The notes: generated by a model from the letters alone, not told the origin. 64,000 nucleotides of DNA from JAFDVJ01 sp964487505 (GCA_964487505.1 CAZARD010000007.1:1-64000); one strand, 5' to 3'; shown: positions 8,426 to 16,834, numbered from the stretch's first letter. Numbers and translations: made by a program.

Positions 8426-10495
8426 ATGAAGAAGAAAGCTTCTACCGGGTTTAAGATCTGGAAAACGTGCTTTTTTGTCTTCGCGTTCTGTCTCGCGTCG
8501 GTTGCGCCGTTCTATTTCGGCAACCGGAGCGAAGCCCAGACGACGAATACCGGTACGTTCCTTGTCGCGAACCTGGCGGGACCGACCGTCGCGACCAGTA
8601 CGACCGCGCCGTGGGGGCAGGGCAGGTACTTCGCGGATACGGCGAACAATCGCGTTTTCGAGACCGAGGTCCGCAACATCAATCTGCCGGCGGGAACTTT
8701 GCTCGGCGTCTTTGTCAACGGCCAGCCTGTCGGCGAGATGCGTCTGACCAACGTTCGGAGCGCGATGCTGCGGTTGAACTCGACGATGGGACAGAACGTT
8801 CCGACGATCGACCCCGGCACTCCGATGTCGGTTCGGAACGGCCCGACGATAATTCTGTCGGGAGTCTTCAATCCGCCGCCGACCCCGTCGCCGTCGCCGA
8901 CGTTCAGCCCGCCGCCGCCGCCGACGCAGCTCCCGACACCGACGGCCGCGTTTTTTGCGCCGCTTTCAGGCGCGACGATCGATGGCGTAATGCCGCGCGG
9001 CGTCGCGCAGTATGCGGAATTCGGAACCGCGAAACGCTTGGCGGTCTTCGTCAATCAGGTCCGCCTGCCGGCGGGCACCGTGCTCAACGTCCTGATCAAC
9101 AACGCCAGCGTCGGCAACATCACGCTCAACGCGGTCGGCGAGGGTGTGCTGCGGCTCGATACCGCGAACGGCGGGACGGTCCCGACGATCGTCGCCGGCG
9201 ACACCGCGACAGTCAAGAACGGCGATGCCACGATCCTGAACGGTGTTTTCCGCGCGTTCACCGCGCCGTCTCCGTCACCGACGCGGACACCGCCGCCTCC
9301 GCCGACCCCAAGGCCGAACCGTGCCTTTATGGGCCATCTGACCGGAGCGCAGGTCGTGCCGCCGGTGACGACCGAGGCCCGCGGGCTGATCGGCGTGATC
9401 CTGAACGAGGCCGAGACGCAGATCCAGGTCTTTTGCGGATTCGGACGGCTTTCCAGCGAACAGACGACGGCCAAGATCTACGGCCCGGCGATGGCCGGTG
9501 AAACCGGTCCGGCCGTTTTCGATCTTGGCACGATCGGCGGCACCGCGGGACGCTTCCCGGTCAGGACGTTCGACGTCACGGCCCAGCAGGTCACGCAGCT
9601 CCGCAACGGACTGTTCTACGTCCAGATCGGTTCGGTCGACAATCCCGACGGCGAGATCCGCGGCCAGATCCGCAGCCGTCCGCGTCCGAGCAATTTCTTC
9701 GGCGCTGTGACCGAGGACATTGCGGTCTACCGCCCGTCGAACGGCACTTGGTACGTCAAGGACGGAGCCGGATACAGCGAACAGACGCTCGGACAGCCGG
9801 GCGACACGCCGGTTTCGGGCGACTTCGATGCCGACGGAAAGACCGATTACGCGGTGTTCAGCAACGGCAACTGGACGATCCGACGCAGTTCGGACGGCGG
9901 TCTGACGACCCGTCAATTCGGCCTTGCGGGCGACATTCCGACCCGCGGCGACTATGATGGCGACGGCCAGACCGATCTTGCGGTCTTCCGTCCGTCAAAC
10001 GGCACCTGGTACGTCGCGCGCAGCAACGGAACTGGATTCACGATCGTTCAGTTCGGTCTGAACGGCGATGTCCCCGTCGCTGCCGACCTCGACGGCGACG
10101 GCCGCACCGATCTCGCGGTCTTCCGTCCGTCGAACGGCGTCTGGTACTGGATCCGCAGCGGTTCGGGTGATGCACGGGCTTCGCAGTTCGGCGCGAACGG
10201 GGATATCCCGATCGCGGGCGATTTCGATGGCGACGGCACCGACGATCTCGCGGTCTACAGACCGTCAACCGGTGTCTGGTACGCCTGGAGAAGTTCCGAC
10301 GGAACGTTCGACATCAGGCAGTTCGGGCTCGCGTCCGACGTTCCGGTGGCCGGCAACTACGATGCCGATGGCGCGACCGACATTGCCGTATTCCGACCGT
10401 CAACGGGCGTTTGGTACATCTGGCGAAGTTCGGACAACACGTTCGATATCAACTACTTCGGTGTCAACGGCGACGTCCCGACGACGAAGAACTGA
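8426..10495 (+). CDS. secreted CHRD-domain protein with C-terminal FG-GAP/VCBS repeats
   Basis: Exported surface or extracellular protein, 689 aa. A long-n-region signal peptide (MKKKASTGFKIWKTC to SEAQ) is followed by two homologous beta modules (about residues 48-150 and 180-280, each ending ILSGVF or ILNGVF). Two Pro/Ser/Thr-rich linkers (PPPTPSPSPTFSPPPPP and PSPSPTRTPPPPP) separate them. Next comes a CHRD domain (FMGHLTGAQVVPP through DNPDGEIRGQI), and then about six FG-GAP-like repeats of the DGDGQTDLAVFRPSNGTWY type, which likely form a Ca-binding propeller. GGAGA lies 9 bases before the ATG. It is a paralogue of the gene at 16882, with the same domain order. Function is unknown; adhesion or matrix roles are only guesses. 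Confidence 0.88.
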   Translation: MKKKASTGFKIWKTCFFVFAFCLASVAPFYFGNRSEAQTTNTGTFLVANLAGPTVATSTTAPWGQGRYFADTANNRVFETEVRNINLPAGTLLGVFVNGQPVGEMRLTNVRSAMLRLNSTMGQNVPTIDPGTPMSVRNGPTIILSGVFNPPPTPSPSPTFSPPPPPTQLPTPTAAFFAPLSGATIDGVMPRGVAQYAEFGTAKRLAVFVNQVRLPAGTVLNVLINNASVGNITLNAVGEGVLRLDTANGGTVPTIVAGDTATVKNGDATILNGVFRAFTAPSPSPTRTPPPPPTPRPNRAFMGHLTGAQVVPPVTTEARGLIGVILNEAETQIQVFCGFGRLSSEQTTAKIYGPAMAGETGPAVFDLGTIGGTAGRFPVRTFDVTAQQVTQLRNGLFYVQIGSVDNPDGEIRGQIRSRPRPSNFFGAVTEDIAVYRPSNGTWYVKDGAGYSEQTLGQPGDTPVSGDFDADGKTDYAVFSNGNWTIRRSSDGGLTTRQFGLAGDIPTRGDYDGDGQTDLAVFRPSNGTWYVARSNGTGFTIVQFGLNGDVPVAADLDGDGRTDLAVFRPSNGVWYWIRSGSGDARASQFGANGDIPIAGDFDGDGTDDLAVYRPSTGVWYAWRSSDGTFDIRQFGLASDVPVAGNYDADGATDIAVFRPSTGVWYIWRSSDNTFDINYFGVNGDVPTTKN

Positions 10496-10501
10496 CCCGA
10501 T

Positions 10502-10526
10502 CGGATCAACTTGAATTTTTGATCCG
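10502..10526 (+). terminator. small hairpin after the CHRD/FG-GAP gene
   Basis: CGGATCAA (10502-10509) pairs with TTGATCCG (10519-10526) just after the stop codon. It has no T tract and probably works together with the stronger hairpin that follows. Confidence 0.4.
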
Positions 10527-10544
10527 TTAAGGGCATTTTGTAAT

Positions 10545-10577
10545 GCGGCAGGCGAAATTGATCGCCTGCCGCTTTTT
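10545..10577 (+). terminator. Rho-independent terminator directly before the sigma factor gene
   Basis: An 11-bp perfect stem (10545-10555 with 10562-10572) with a 6-base loop is followed by TTTTT at 10573-10577. The start codon of the sigma gene is only 9 bases further on, so the next transcript has very little room for a leader. Confidence 0.9.
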
Positions 10578-10585
10578 CATTCGAC

Positions 10586-11179
10586 GTGACGAAGGATTCC
10601 CAAAGCGAGTTTTCTGCAAAAGCGATCGGGCGCGACGACGCGGCGCTCGTCCGCGCCTGCCGGAACGGCGACGAATCGGCGTGGAACGAACTCGTCGAGC
10701 GCTACCAGCGGCTCATCATCACGATTCCCCGGCGGGCCGGCCTCAACGAGGAACAGGCGTCCGATGTTTTTCAAGAGGTCTTTATGACGCTGCTCGAAAA
10801 GATCGACGAGATCGAGCAACCGGACCGCATACGCTCGTGGATGGTGACTACCGCGAAATTCAAGACGTGGGCGGTCGTCCGCGGTGAAAAGGGACATTAC
10901 GCGCCGGAGACCGACGAGGAAATGGAACTCGAGATGGCGAATCTGCGGGACACGAATCCGCTCGCCGACGAACTGCTGATCGAGGTCGAGCAACAGCATC
11001 TGATCCGGACCGCGATGGCCAAACTCGAGGAACGCTGCCGGACGATACTATCGATGATCTACCTGCGCGACCGAGCCGCGAGCTACGCGCAGGTCGCGGA
11101 AGAGATCGGCGTCGGCGAGACGAGCATCAGCCCGCTCCGAGCGCGATGCCTGCAGAAACTGGCGAAACTCTTGAACTGA
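10586..11179 (+). CDS. ECF-type sigma-70 family RNA polymerase sigma factor
   Basis: Alternative sigma factor of 197 aa. Region 2 spans about residues 20-90 (ALVRACRNGDESAWNELVERY, then DVFQEVFMTLLEKID and RIRSWMVTTAKFKTW). Region 4 is a C-terminal helix-turn-helix (YAQVAEEIGVGETSISPLRARCLQKLAKLL). No transmembrane anti-sigma factor follows. Instead the next genes encode a beta-sandwich protein, a CHAT protein and a subtilase. GTG 10586 is the only plausible start, because no other ATG/GTG/TTG precedes region 2. There is no Shine-Dalgarno sequence and a terminator sits 9 bases upstream, so the mRNA may be leaderless or reached by read-through. A promoter-like motif shared by three nearby genes may be its target. 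Confidence 0.9.
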   Translation: MTKDSQSEFSAKAIGRDDAALVRACRNGDESAWNELVERYQRLIITIPRRAGLNEEQASDVFQEVFMTLLEKIDEIEQPDRIRSWMVTTAKFKTWAVVRGEKGHYAPETDEEMELEMANLRDTNPLADELLIEVEQQHLIRTAMAKLEERCRTILSMIYLRDRAASYAQVAEEIGVGETSISPLRARCLQKLAKLLN

Positions 11180-11208
11180 CCCGCGCCGTATCTTTTTTTG
11201 CGCGCGGC

Positions 11209-11236
11209 GTCTTTTTCGTCGCCGATCGCGCACTGT
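11209..11236 (+). promoter_or_regulatory. putative ECF-sigma promoter, copy 1 (GTCTTTT-N14-GCACTGT)
   Basis: GTCTTTT at 11209-11215 and GCACTGT at 11230-11236 are spaced by 14 bases, 24 bases before the ATG at 11261. The same pair with identical spacing occurs at 14896 and 16807. Copies 1 and 2 also share the flanking TTTTTTTGCG and GCGGC sequence. The layout fits an ECF -35/-10 pair. Assignment to the sigma factor at 10586 is inference from proximity. Confidence 0.65.
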
Positions 11237-11260
11237 CGTCATTGAGAGGGCGATCGAGCG

Positions 11261-11764
11261 ATGAACTACACCGGATTTATGGACAACGAGAATATGATCG
11301 AACGGATCGTGCAGCTGATGGCGAAGGACGATTCGCAGGACGCGCCGGCCCGGGCGGTGAAATGGGCGAAGAACATTTTCCGGACGCGCGTCGCCGAACC
11401 GAAACGATCGCTGGTTGAGAGGATCGTCGCCGTGCTCCAGTTCGATCTCGCGCCCGACCGCGCCGCCTTCGGCGAGCGCTCGGCAGCGACGGGCAATGCC
11501 CGGCAAATGCTCTTCGCGGCGGGCAAGAATTCCGTCGATCTGCGCATCGGGGCCGCGGGCCGAAGATTCACGATCAACGGCCAGATCCTCGGCGAGGGCT
11601 TCGAAGGCGCCCGAGTCACGCTCTTGACGTCGAACCGTGAGTTGACGTCCGTGGTCAACGAGAACCTCGAATTCGGATTTGAGAAGATCCCTGCCGGAAC
11701 CTACCGGATGGCGATCGAAGACGGCGAACGTTCGATAGAGATCGAAGGCATCGAGGTCGGTTAA
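11261..11764 (+). CDS. uncharacterised protein, helical N-terminus and C-terminal beta-sandwich
   Basis: Protein of 167 aa without signal peptide or membrane segment. Residues 1-60 are helical and charged (MIERIVQLMAKDDSQDAPAR, then KWAKNIFRTRV). Residues 100-167 look like a small Ig/carboxypeptidase-regulatory-type beta domain (RFTINGQILGEGFEGARVTL, then AGTYRMAIEDGE). The name is not recognised. It lies between an ECF sigma factor and a CHAT protein and has its own copy of the shared promoter motif, so an adaptor or regulatory role for the CHAT protein, or anti-sigma activity, is conceivable. Neither is shown by sequence. The start ATG 11261 is 24 bases after the -10-like box; a second ATG (codon 7, 11279) is possible. 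Confidence 0.72.
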   Translation: MNYTGFMDNENMIERIVQLMAKDDSQDAPARAVKWAKNIFRTRVAEPKRSLVERIVAVLQFDLAPDRAAFGERSAATGNARQMLFAAGKNSVDLRIGAAGRRFTINGQILGEGFEGARVTLLTSNRELTSVVNENLEFGFEKIPAGTYRMAIEDGERSIEIEGIEVG

Positions 11765-11800
11765 TGCTTCTTCTTCGGGGGTGGAGGAAGCATCAACGCA

Positions 11801-11839
11801 GACGGAAGGCCCGGCAACGGGCCTTCCGTCTTTGGTTTT
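11801..11839 (+). terminator. strong Rho-independent terminator after the beta-sandwich gene
   Basis: A 13-bp perfect GC-rich stem (11801-11813 with 11818-11830) with a GCAA tetraloop is followed by TTTGGTTTT. A weaker ATGCTTC/GAAGCAT stem at 11764-11792 precedes it. The CHAT gene is therefore probably transcribed separately from the beta-sandwich gene. Confidence 0.88.
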
Positions 11840-11862
11840 GCGACAACGAAAATTCTGTTTGC

Positions 11863-12050
11863 TGGGTGAGATCAAGGGTCGCCGACGGCGACGTCAAAGA
11901 AAGCCCGGGGTGAAGCGAAGCGAACCCCGGGTATCTGGCCCAAGGTCCTTCGTCGCTGAAAGCGACGGTTGAGCCAGACAGAAAAGAGCGGAAACTCCGG
12001 AGCGGTCTCATTCTGGGTCAAGCCTCGTCGAGGGCCGTTGCAAATTCAAA
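11863..12050. repeat. intergenic palindromic repeat element
   Basis: Non-coding text between the terminator and the CHAT gene. It contains the perfect stem CCCGGGGT/ACCCCGGG (11904-11911 with 11924-11931), further arms such as GTCGCC..GGCGAC and CGTCGCTGAAAGCGACG, and the phrase GAAGCGAAGCGAACCCCGGG. It looks like a REP-type mobile palindrome of the kind often found between genes in Acidobacteria and Planctomycetes (recollection, not checked). Only one copy is present in this window. Confidence 0.55.
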
Positions 12051-12096
12051 AATCGGATTGCGCACGAGTGTCTTACCCCGCGCAAATCGGGTTAAG

Positions 12097-14877
12097 ATGG
12101 TTTCCATGTCCGACCGACGCATCGCCGAATCTATTGCCGCCGCGGGCTCGGCACGCGAGCGGCGCCGGGCCGTGCGCACGCTCGATCAGGCGCGGGCGGT
12201 CGCGGTCGCCCGCGAACTCCGCTTGATCTGTTACGAGACTTGGTCGTCGGAACCGGCCCGCGCGCGCCGGACATCGGCTGCGCTCGATTCGCTGGCGAAA
12301 GAATTTCCTTCCGCCGAGATCGCCGCGAATGCCGCCTGGGTCGCCGGGATCGCCGCGATCACGCGCGGCCGCTTCGAATCCGCCGTCCGAAATCTCGACC
12401 TCGCCGCTGACCGCTTCAAGGCCATCGGATCGCGCGCCGACGCCGCCAATACGCAGGTCGCCAAACTGATCGCGCTCGCGCTGACGGGCCGCCTCGACGA
12501 CGCGCTCCGTGTCGGTCGCCTCGCGCTCCGCTCGATGAAAGCCCTCGGCGACAAACTCGCGGCAGGCAAGATCGAAATGAACCTGAGCAATATCGTCACA
12601 CGGCTCGGACGGCATCGCGAGGCCGAAAAGCTCTGCCTTTCGGCACTCGCGCATTTCCGCGAATCAGGCGCGGCCGAATGGGAAACGATGGCGCTCAACG
12701 ACCTTGCGAACACGTATTCGGAACTCGACGATTTCCGGCGCGCGGACGAGTTCTACGCGCTCGCGCTGGCCAAAGCGCGCGACGGCGGAATGCTCGTCAC
12801 CGAGGCGGAGATCGAAGCCAGCAGCGGAAACCTTGCGCGCGCTCGCGGACGATTCGACGATGCGCTTCGCCTCCTGGAAAGCTCGCGGTCAAAGTACGAA
12901 TCGCTCAGGATGCCGCACGAATCGGCGATCTCGGAACTCGAGATCGCGACGATTTACGCCGATCTGAACCTTACGAACGAGGCGGCGACGATCTTCGCGC
13001 GCGCGGCAAAACGGCTGAAACGGCTCGGCCTTCCGGCCGAAGAGGCGCGGGCGCTCGCCGGAGCCGGGAACGCGGCGCTCAGGCTCGGCGATCTGCGTCG
13101 CGCCGCGTCGGCGTTTCGGCGCGCCGCCGAGTTGTTCGTCGAAACCGGCGACCCGGGAGGAGCGGCGTCCGTGATCATCGCCGACACCGAGCTCCGGCTT
13201 GAGCACGACGAACCCGGCGCCGCACTGCGCATTCTGGACGGCGCGTCACGGCATCTCGCCCGCGGCGGCAACGCGCGATCGAAACTATCCGCCGGTTGGC
13301 TCCGGGCAGAGTGTCTCCGGCGTCTCGGACGGACCGCCGCGGCTCGTCGCAAACTCAAAGCGACGCTTGAAGGTTCGATCGCCGCCGAACAGCCGAATCT
13401 CGAGACCGCGTGCCTGAACTCGCTCGGCGAGATCGATCTTCGTGCCGGGCGATTCGGAGCTGCCGAGGAATCTTTCAAGCGCGCCGTGAAGATCGTCGAA
13501 CGGCTCCGCGCACCGCTCCCGGGCGAGGAGTTCAGGATGTCGTTCCTTTCGGAAAAACTCGCTCCTTTCGAGAATCTGGTGCGGGTCGCGCTAGCCCGCG
13601 GGGAAATCGACGCCGCGCTTGCGGCGCTCGAAGCCGCCCGGGCCAGGACGATCTCGGAAGGAGCGTCGCCGACCGACGCCGACCCCGCCCTCGCCGCCGA
13701 GCGCGATAGCCTTCGCGAAGAGCTGAATTGGTACTACAGCCGCCTGCGTTCGGCCGACGAACAGGCTCAGATCGAGAAGGAGATCCGCCGCCGGGAACAC
13801 AAGATCGCCGATCTTGAACGGCGGATCAGTGCGCTCGGAACCGGCGCGGCGGGGAGCCATCGGAGGGAATTCGATCTGGACCGCTTCCGTGCGGGGCTCG
13901 GGGATCGGGCGCTGATCGAGTTCGTCCGGCTCGACGGATCGTTCGGGGCGTTCGTCGCGACCGACGAGCGCGTCGCATTCTTCCCGGCGCTCGCAACCCA
14001 GGGCGAAATCGCCGCGTTGCTCGAAGGCCTGCAGTTTCAGTTCGGGACGCTGCGCTACGGCGGCGCCGAAATCGGAACATTTGCCGCAAGCCTCAGATCG
14101 CGGGCCGATCGATATCTCGATTCGCTCGGCGCGAAGCTGTTCGCTCCGCTCGCAGACGCCGTCGCCGGACGCGGTCTGATCATCGTGCCTGCGGGAATCC
14201 TCAATTACGTTCCGTTCCACGCCCTTCGCGCTCCGCGATATCTGATCGAGGACCACGAGATCGCATATGCGCCGAGTGCCGCGGTCGCGGCGGGACTCGA
14301 CGATCGCGAGCGCGCCGCGCCCCATTCGCCGCTTCTGGTAGGCTTCGCGGACGAGGCGATCCCGCTCGTCGGGGACGAGATCGCGCACCTCGGCAAGCTC
14401 TTCCCGTCGGCTAGAACGCTGGTCGCGGGCGACGCGACCTTCGCCGGCTTCCGCGAGCAGGCGCCGTCGGCCGACGCGATTCACATTGCCTGCCACGGTC
14501 GCTTTCGCCCTGACAATCCGATGTATTCGAGCCTTCATCTCGCCGACGGCTTCGTCACCGCCCGCGATGTCTGCGCGATCCGGCTCGCGGCGCGTGTCGT
14601 GACGCTCAGCGCCTGCGAGACGGGACTCAGCAAGATCTTTCCGGGCGACGAGATCGTCGGTCTCGCCCGCGGATTTCTTGCGGCCGGGGCCGGGGCGCTC
14701 GTACTCAGCCTCTGGACCGTCAACGACGAGGCGACGGCCCGCCTGATGGTCGCGTTCTATTCCAACCTGCAACACGGAGACTCGGTTCCGGCATCTCTCA
14801 GAAAGGCGCAGCTCGAATTCGTCGATGCCGGGGCGCATCCGTATTTATGGTCGCCGTTCATTTCGATCGGCCGATGA
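12097..14877 (+). CDS. TPR-CHAT protein (caspase-like protease domain)
   Basis: Cytosolic protein of 926 aa with TPR-like helical repeats over about residues 30-500 and a coiled-coil stretch near 560-590 (EQAQIEKEIRRREHKIADLE). The C-terminal CHAT domain covers about 640-926. Both catalytic residues are present: His about 800 in HIACHGRF and Cys about 840 in TLSACETGLS, followed by LWTVND and PYLWSPFISIG, the usual CHAT ending. CHAT domains are caspase-clan proteases found in bacterial conflict and signalling systems. Here it sits with an ECF sigma factor, a beta-sandwich protein and a subtilase. ATG 12097 is chosen; ATG 12106 is equally possible, and no strong ribosome site distinguishes them. 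Confidence 0.9.
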   Translation: MVSMSDRRIAESIAAAGSARERRRAVRTLDQARAVAVARELRLICYETWSSEPARARRTSAALDSLAKEFPSAEIAANAAWVAGIAAITRGRFESAVRNLDLAADRFKAIGSRADAANTQVAKLIALALTGRLDDALRVGRLALRSMKALGDKLAAGKIEMNLSNIVTRLGRHREAEKLCLSALAHFRESGAAEWETMALNDLANTYSELDDFRRADEFYALALAKARDGGMLVTEAEIEASSGNLARARGRFDDALRLLESSRSKYESLRMPHESAISELEIATIYADLNLTNEAATIFARAAKRLKRLGLPAEEARALAGAGNAALRLGDLRRAASAFRRAAELFVETGDPGGAASVIIADTELRLEHDEPGAALRILDGASRHLARGGNARSKLSAGWLRAECLRRLGRTAAARRKLKATLEGSIAAEQPNLETACLNSLGEIDLRAGRFGAAEESFKRAVKIVERLRAPLPGEEFRMSFLSEKLAPFENLVRVALARGEIDAALAALEAARARTISEGASPTDADPALAAERDSLREELNWYYSRLRSADEQAQIEKEIRRREHKIADLERRISALGTGAAGSHRREFDLDRFRAGLGDRALIEFVRLDGSFGAFVATDERVAFFPALATQGEIAALLEGLQFQFGTLRYGGAEIGTFAASLRSRADRYLDSLGAKLFAPLADAVAGRGLIIVPAGILNYVPFHALRAPRYLIEDHEIAYAPSAAVAAGLDDRERAAPHSPLLVGFADEAIPLVGDEIAHLGKLFPSARTLVAGDATFAGFREQAPSADAIHIACHGRFRPDNPMYSSLHLADGFVTARDVCAIRLAARVVTLSACETGLSKIFPGDEIVGLARGFLAAGAGALVLSLWTVNDEATARLMVAFYSNLQHGDSVPASLRKAQLEFVDAGAHPYLWSPFISIGR

Positions 14878-14895
14878 GTTTTTTTGCGATGCGGC

Positions 14896-14923
14896 GTCTT
14901 TTTCTGATCCGTCGCGGCACTGT
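14896..14923 (+). promoter_or_regulatory. putative ECF-sigma promoter, copy 2 (GTCTTTT-N14-GCACTGT)
   Basis: GTCTTTT at 14896-14902 and GCACTGT at 14917-14923 lie in the 67-base gap between the CHAT gene and the subtilase start. The preceding TTTTTTTGCG and GCGGC sequence matches copy 1 at 11190-11210. The -10-like box abuts an in-frame ATG at 14924, which argues against that ATG as the start and for 14945. Confidence 0.65.
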
Positions 14924-14944
14924 ATGCTTGGAGTGTCGACTTTT

Positions 14945-16279
14945 ATGATTCGTGAAATGACAAGGATCGCGGCTGCAATCGGGAAGCGCGCCGTCGCGCT
15001 GATCGCGCTCGGGCTCGGGTTCGCGGCCGCCTCTGCCGCGCAAACGAGCTGCGAGGATCGTGTACCGGCCGAATGCGTCGCCGGAGAAGTAATCGTCAAG
15101 CTCGCGAATCCGGCCGATCTTGCGGCCGTCGCCGGGCAGTTCGGATTGAATCCGGCACCGCTCGGCCAGGTCGGAACGCCGCCGACCTTCAGGCTCGGCA
15201 TCGGCGACGGGATCAAGGTCACGCCGAAGATCGCGGCGCTCGCGGCCGATGCGCGCGTCGCCTCGGCCGAACCGAACCGCCAGTTGGTCTCGGTCGAGAA
15301 CGAAGGATTGAACTGGACGATTGGCCGTTCGTGGGCGATCGGGCGGTCGTGGGCGATCGGCGGCAGCGCGAAAGGCTTCAACAAACAGTGGTTTCCCGGC
15401 AAGATCCGGCTCGACGACGCGCTTTCGGCTCCGGGCGGAACGACCGGCGAGGGAATCATCATCGCCGTGCTCGACACGGGCATCGATTTCGATCATCCGG
15501 TCTTCGCCGGGCGGCTCGTTCCGGGATACGACTTCGTCGACAACGACAACGATCCGCGCGAGGAAGGAGCGATCCGGCAGGGCGCGTTCGGGCACGGCAC
15601 GGCCGTCGCAAGCCTCATCGCTCTGACCGCGCCCGGCGCGAAGATAATGCCGATCCGCGTGCTCGGCCCCGACGGGTCGGGCGAGCTCTGGCGCGTCAAG
15701 GACGCGATAGTCTTTGCCGCGAACAACGGCGCGAAGATCGTCAACATCAGTTTCGGCTATCCGCCCGAGTCCGGGGCGCATTCCAACAATCTGCTGAAAC
15801 GGCTGATCGACGCCTGCGACGACGGCAAGGACGACGACGATCTGACGACGTTCCCCGAGATCGGAGCGAATCGGCTTGCGGTCGTTGCCGGCGCCGGGAA
15901 CGGAGGCAACGACGCGCCGATCCTGCCGGCCGCCGAAAAGAAGTTCTCCGGCGGGATCCACGGTCTTCTTGGGGTTTCGTCGACCGGAAAATTCGACATC
16001 CTTTCGGGTTTCTCGACGTTCAGCCGCGATTGGATAAGACTCCTCGCCCCGGGCGAGGATATCGTCTGCGCGATTCCGGGCGGCCGGTTCGGCGTCTGGA
16101 GCGGAACGTCGATGTCGGCACCGATCGCTGCCGGCGTGACCGCGCTCGTGATGGCCAAGAACCCCGGCCGAACGCCCGATCAGATCGTCTCGCACGTCAA
16201 GGAATTCGGCGTCCGTATCGACGCCCAAAACGTCAACCGCCTCGACGCTTTTCTCGCCGTCACGACACCCATTCCCTAA
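14945..16279 (+). CDS. secreted S8 family subtilisin-like serine protease
   Basis: Exported subtilase of 444 aa. Signal peptide (ALIALGLGFAAASAAQ) is followed by a short propeptide-like region and an odd tandem run of IGRSWA units near residue 122. The catalytic triad is complete: Asp about 177 (AVLDTGIDFDH), His about 216 (GHGTAVASLI), Ser about 388 (SGTSMSAPIAAG). ATG 14945 is preferred because GGAG lies 11 bases upstream and ATG 14924 touches the promoter's -10-like box; ATG 14957 is possible. It follows the CHAT gene by 67 bases and has its own copy of the shared promoter motif. A joint protease function with the CHAT protein is inference. Confidence 0.92.
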   Translation: MIREMTRIAAAIGKRAVALIALGLGFAAASAAQTSCEDRVPAECVAGEVIVKLANPADLAAVAGQFGLNPAPLGQVGTPPTFRLGIGDGIKVTPKIAALAADARVASAEPNRQLVSVENEGLNWTIGRSWAIGRSWAIGGSAKGFNKQWFPGKIRLDDALSAPGGTTGEGIIIAVLDTGIDFDHPVFAGRLVPGYDFVDNDNDPREEGAIRQGAFGHGTAVASLIALTAPGAKIMPIRVLGPDGSGELWRVKDAIVFAANNGAKIVNISFGYPPESGAHSNNLLKRLIDACDDGKDDDDLTTFPEIGANRLAVVAGAGNGGNDAPILPAAEKKFSGGIHGLLGVSSTGKFDILSGFSTFSRDWIRLLAPGEDIVCAIPGGRFGVWSGTSMSAPIAAGVTALVMAKNPGRTPDQIVSHVKEFGVRIDAQNVNRLDAFLAVTTPIP

Positions 16280-16787
16280 TGCAGAGCCCCGCACGCAGTA
16301 AGGGGGCCCGATCGCGGGAGCGATCGCGTCCTCGGCGTGGATGTGCATACGGTCAATCCAGATTACGCAATTGAGCCGACTTTAGATAGTTCTTGCCGCA
16401 GCGATCTTGGCGGGCCCCGCGCGAGGATCCGGCCTGCCCTCGCCTATCAGGCATTTTCCCACGCAAAGTTCGCAAAGAGCGCAATGTCAAGCAATCCGAA
16501 ACTCGACGAAAATCCGCGGGAAACCCCTAGCGCGTAACTTGGGTTTATCCCAGATTACGCGAAAAGCTGACTTCACAGCTTATCGCCGAGGATTGCAAGA
16601 ATTCTCACATACTAATCTGTGTTTTTTTGTTCGCGAAACTCGTGAAATCCGTGGCAGAATCTATCAAATGCGTTATCCGGTTTAATCCATCCTGATTCCC
16701 CCGGTAAGCTCGCTCTGCGAGCTGGCCCCCTTACTTCCTGCGGGGTTCCGCATCGGAGGGCCCCCTTACTTCGTGCGGGGTTCTGCA
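16280..16787. repeat. repeat cluster with one direct and two inverted 27-bp units
   Basis: TGCAGAGCCCCGCACGCAGT.. at 16280-16306 faces two inverted copies, 16726-16752 and 16761-16787. The last matches the units of the 58817-58996 element exactly. Adjacent GATCGC..GCGATC and GCTCGC..GCGAGC stems repeat the layout seen there. Between them (16307-16725) are degenerate fragments: AGATTACGC at about 16361 and 16553, a CGCAAAG-type repeat at about 16455-16530 whose diverged inverse lies at 45850-45910, and a CGTGAAATCCGTGG stretch near 16640. The first unit begins one base after the subtilase stop codon. No gene is seen here. Confidence 0.7.
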
Positions 16788-16806
16788 AAAATTTTCTGCG
16801 TCGCCT

Positions 16807-16834
16807 GTCTTTTCTCTCCCTAAATCCGCACTGT
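16807..16834 (+). promoter_or_regulatory. putative ECF-sigma promoter, copy 3 (GTCTTTT-N14-GCACTGT)
   Basis: GTCTTTT at 16807-16813 and GCACTGT at 16828-16834 have the same 14-base spacing as copies 1 and 2. The flanks differ, so only the two boxes are conserved. This is the strongest argument that they are functional. The box lies 47 bases before the ATG at 16882. Confidence 0.65.

Noticed and set aside
13591..14838. 415-codon minus-strand open frame
   Set aside because: Antisense of the CHAT gene; low-complexity Arg/Asp-rich translation without domains.
14858..16348. 496-codon minus-strand open frame
   Set aside because: Antisense of the subtilase gene, whose catalytic triad is complete on the plus strand.
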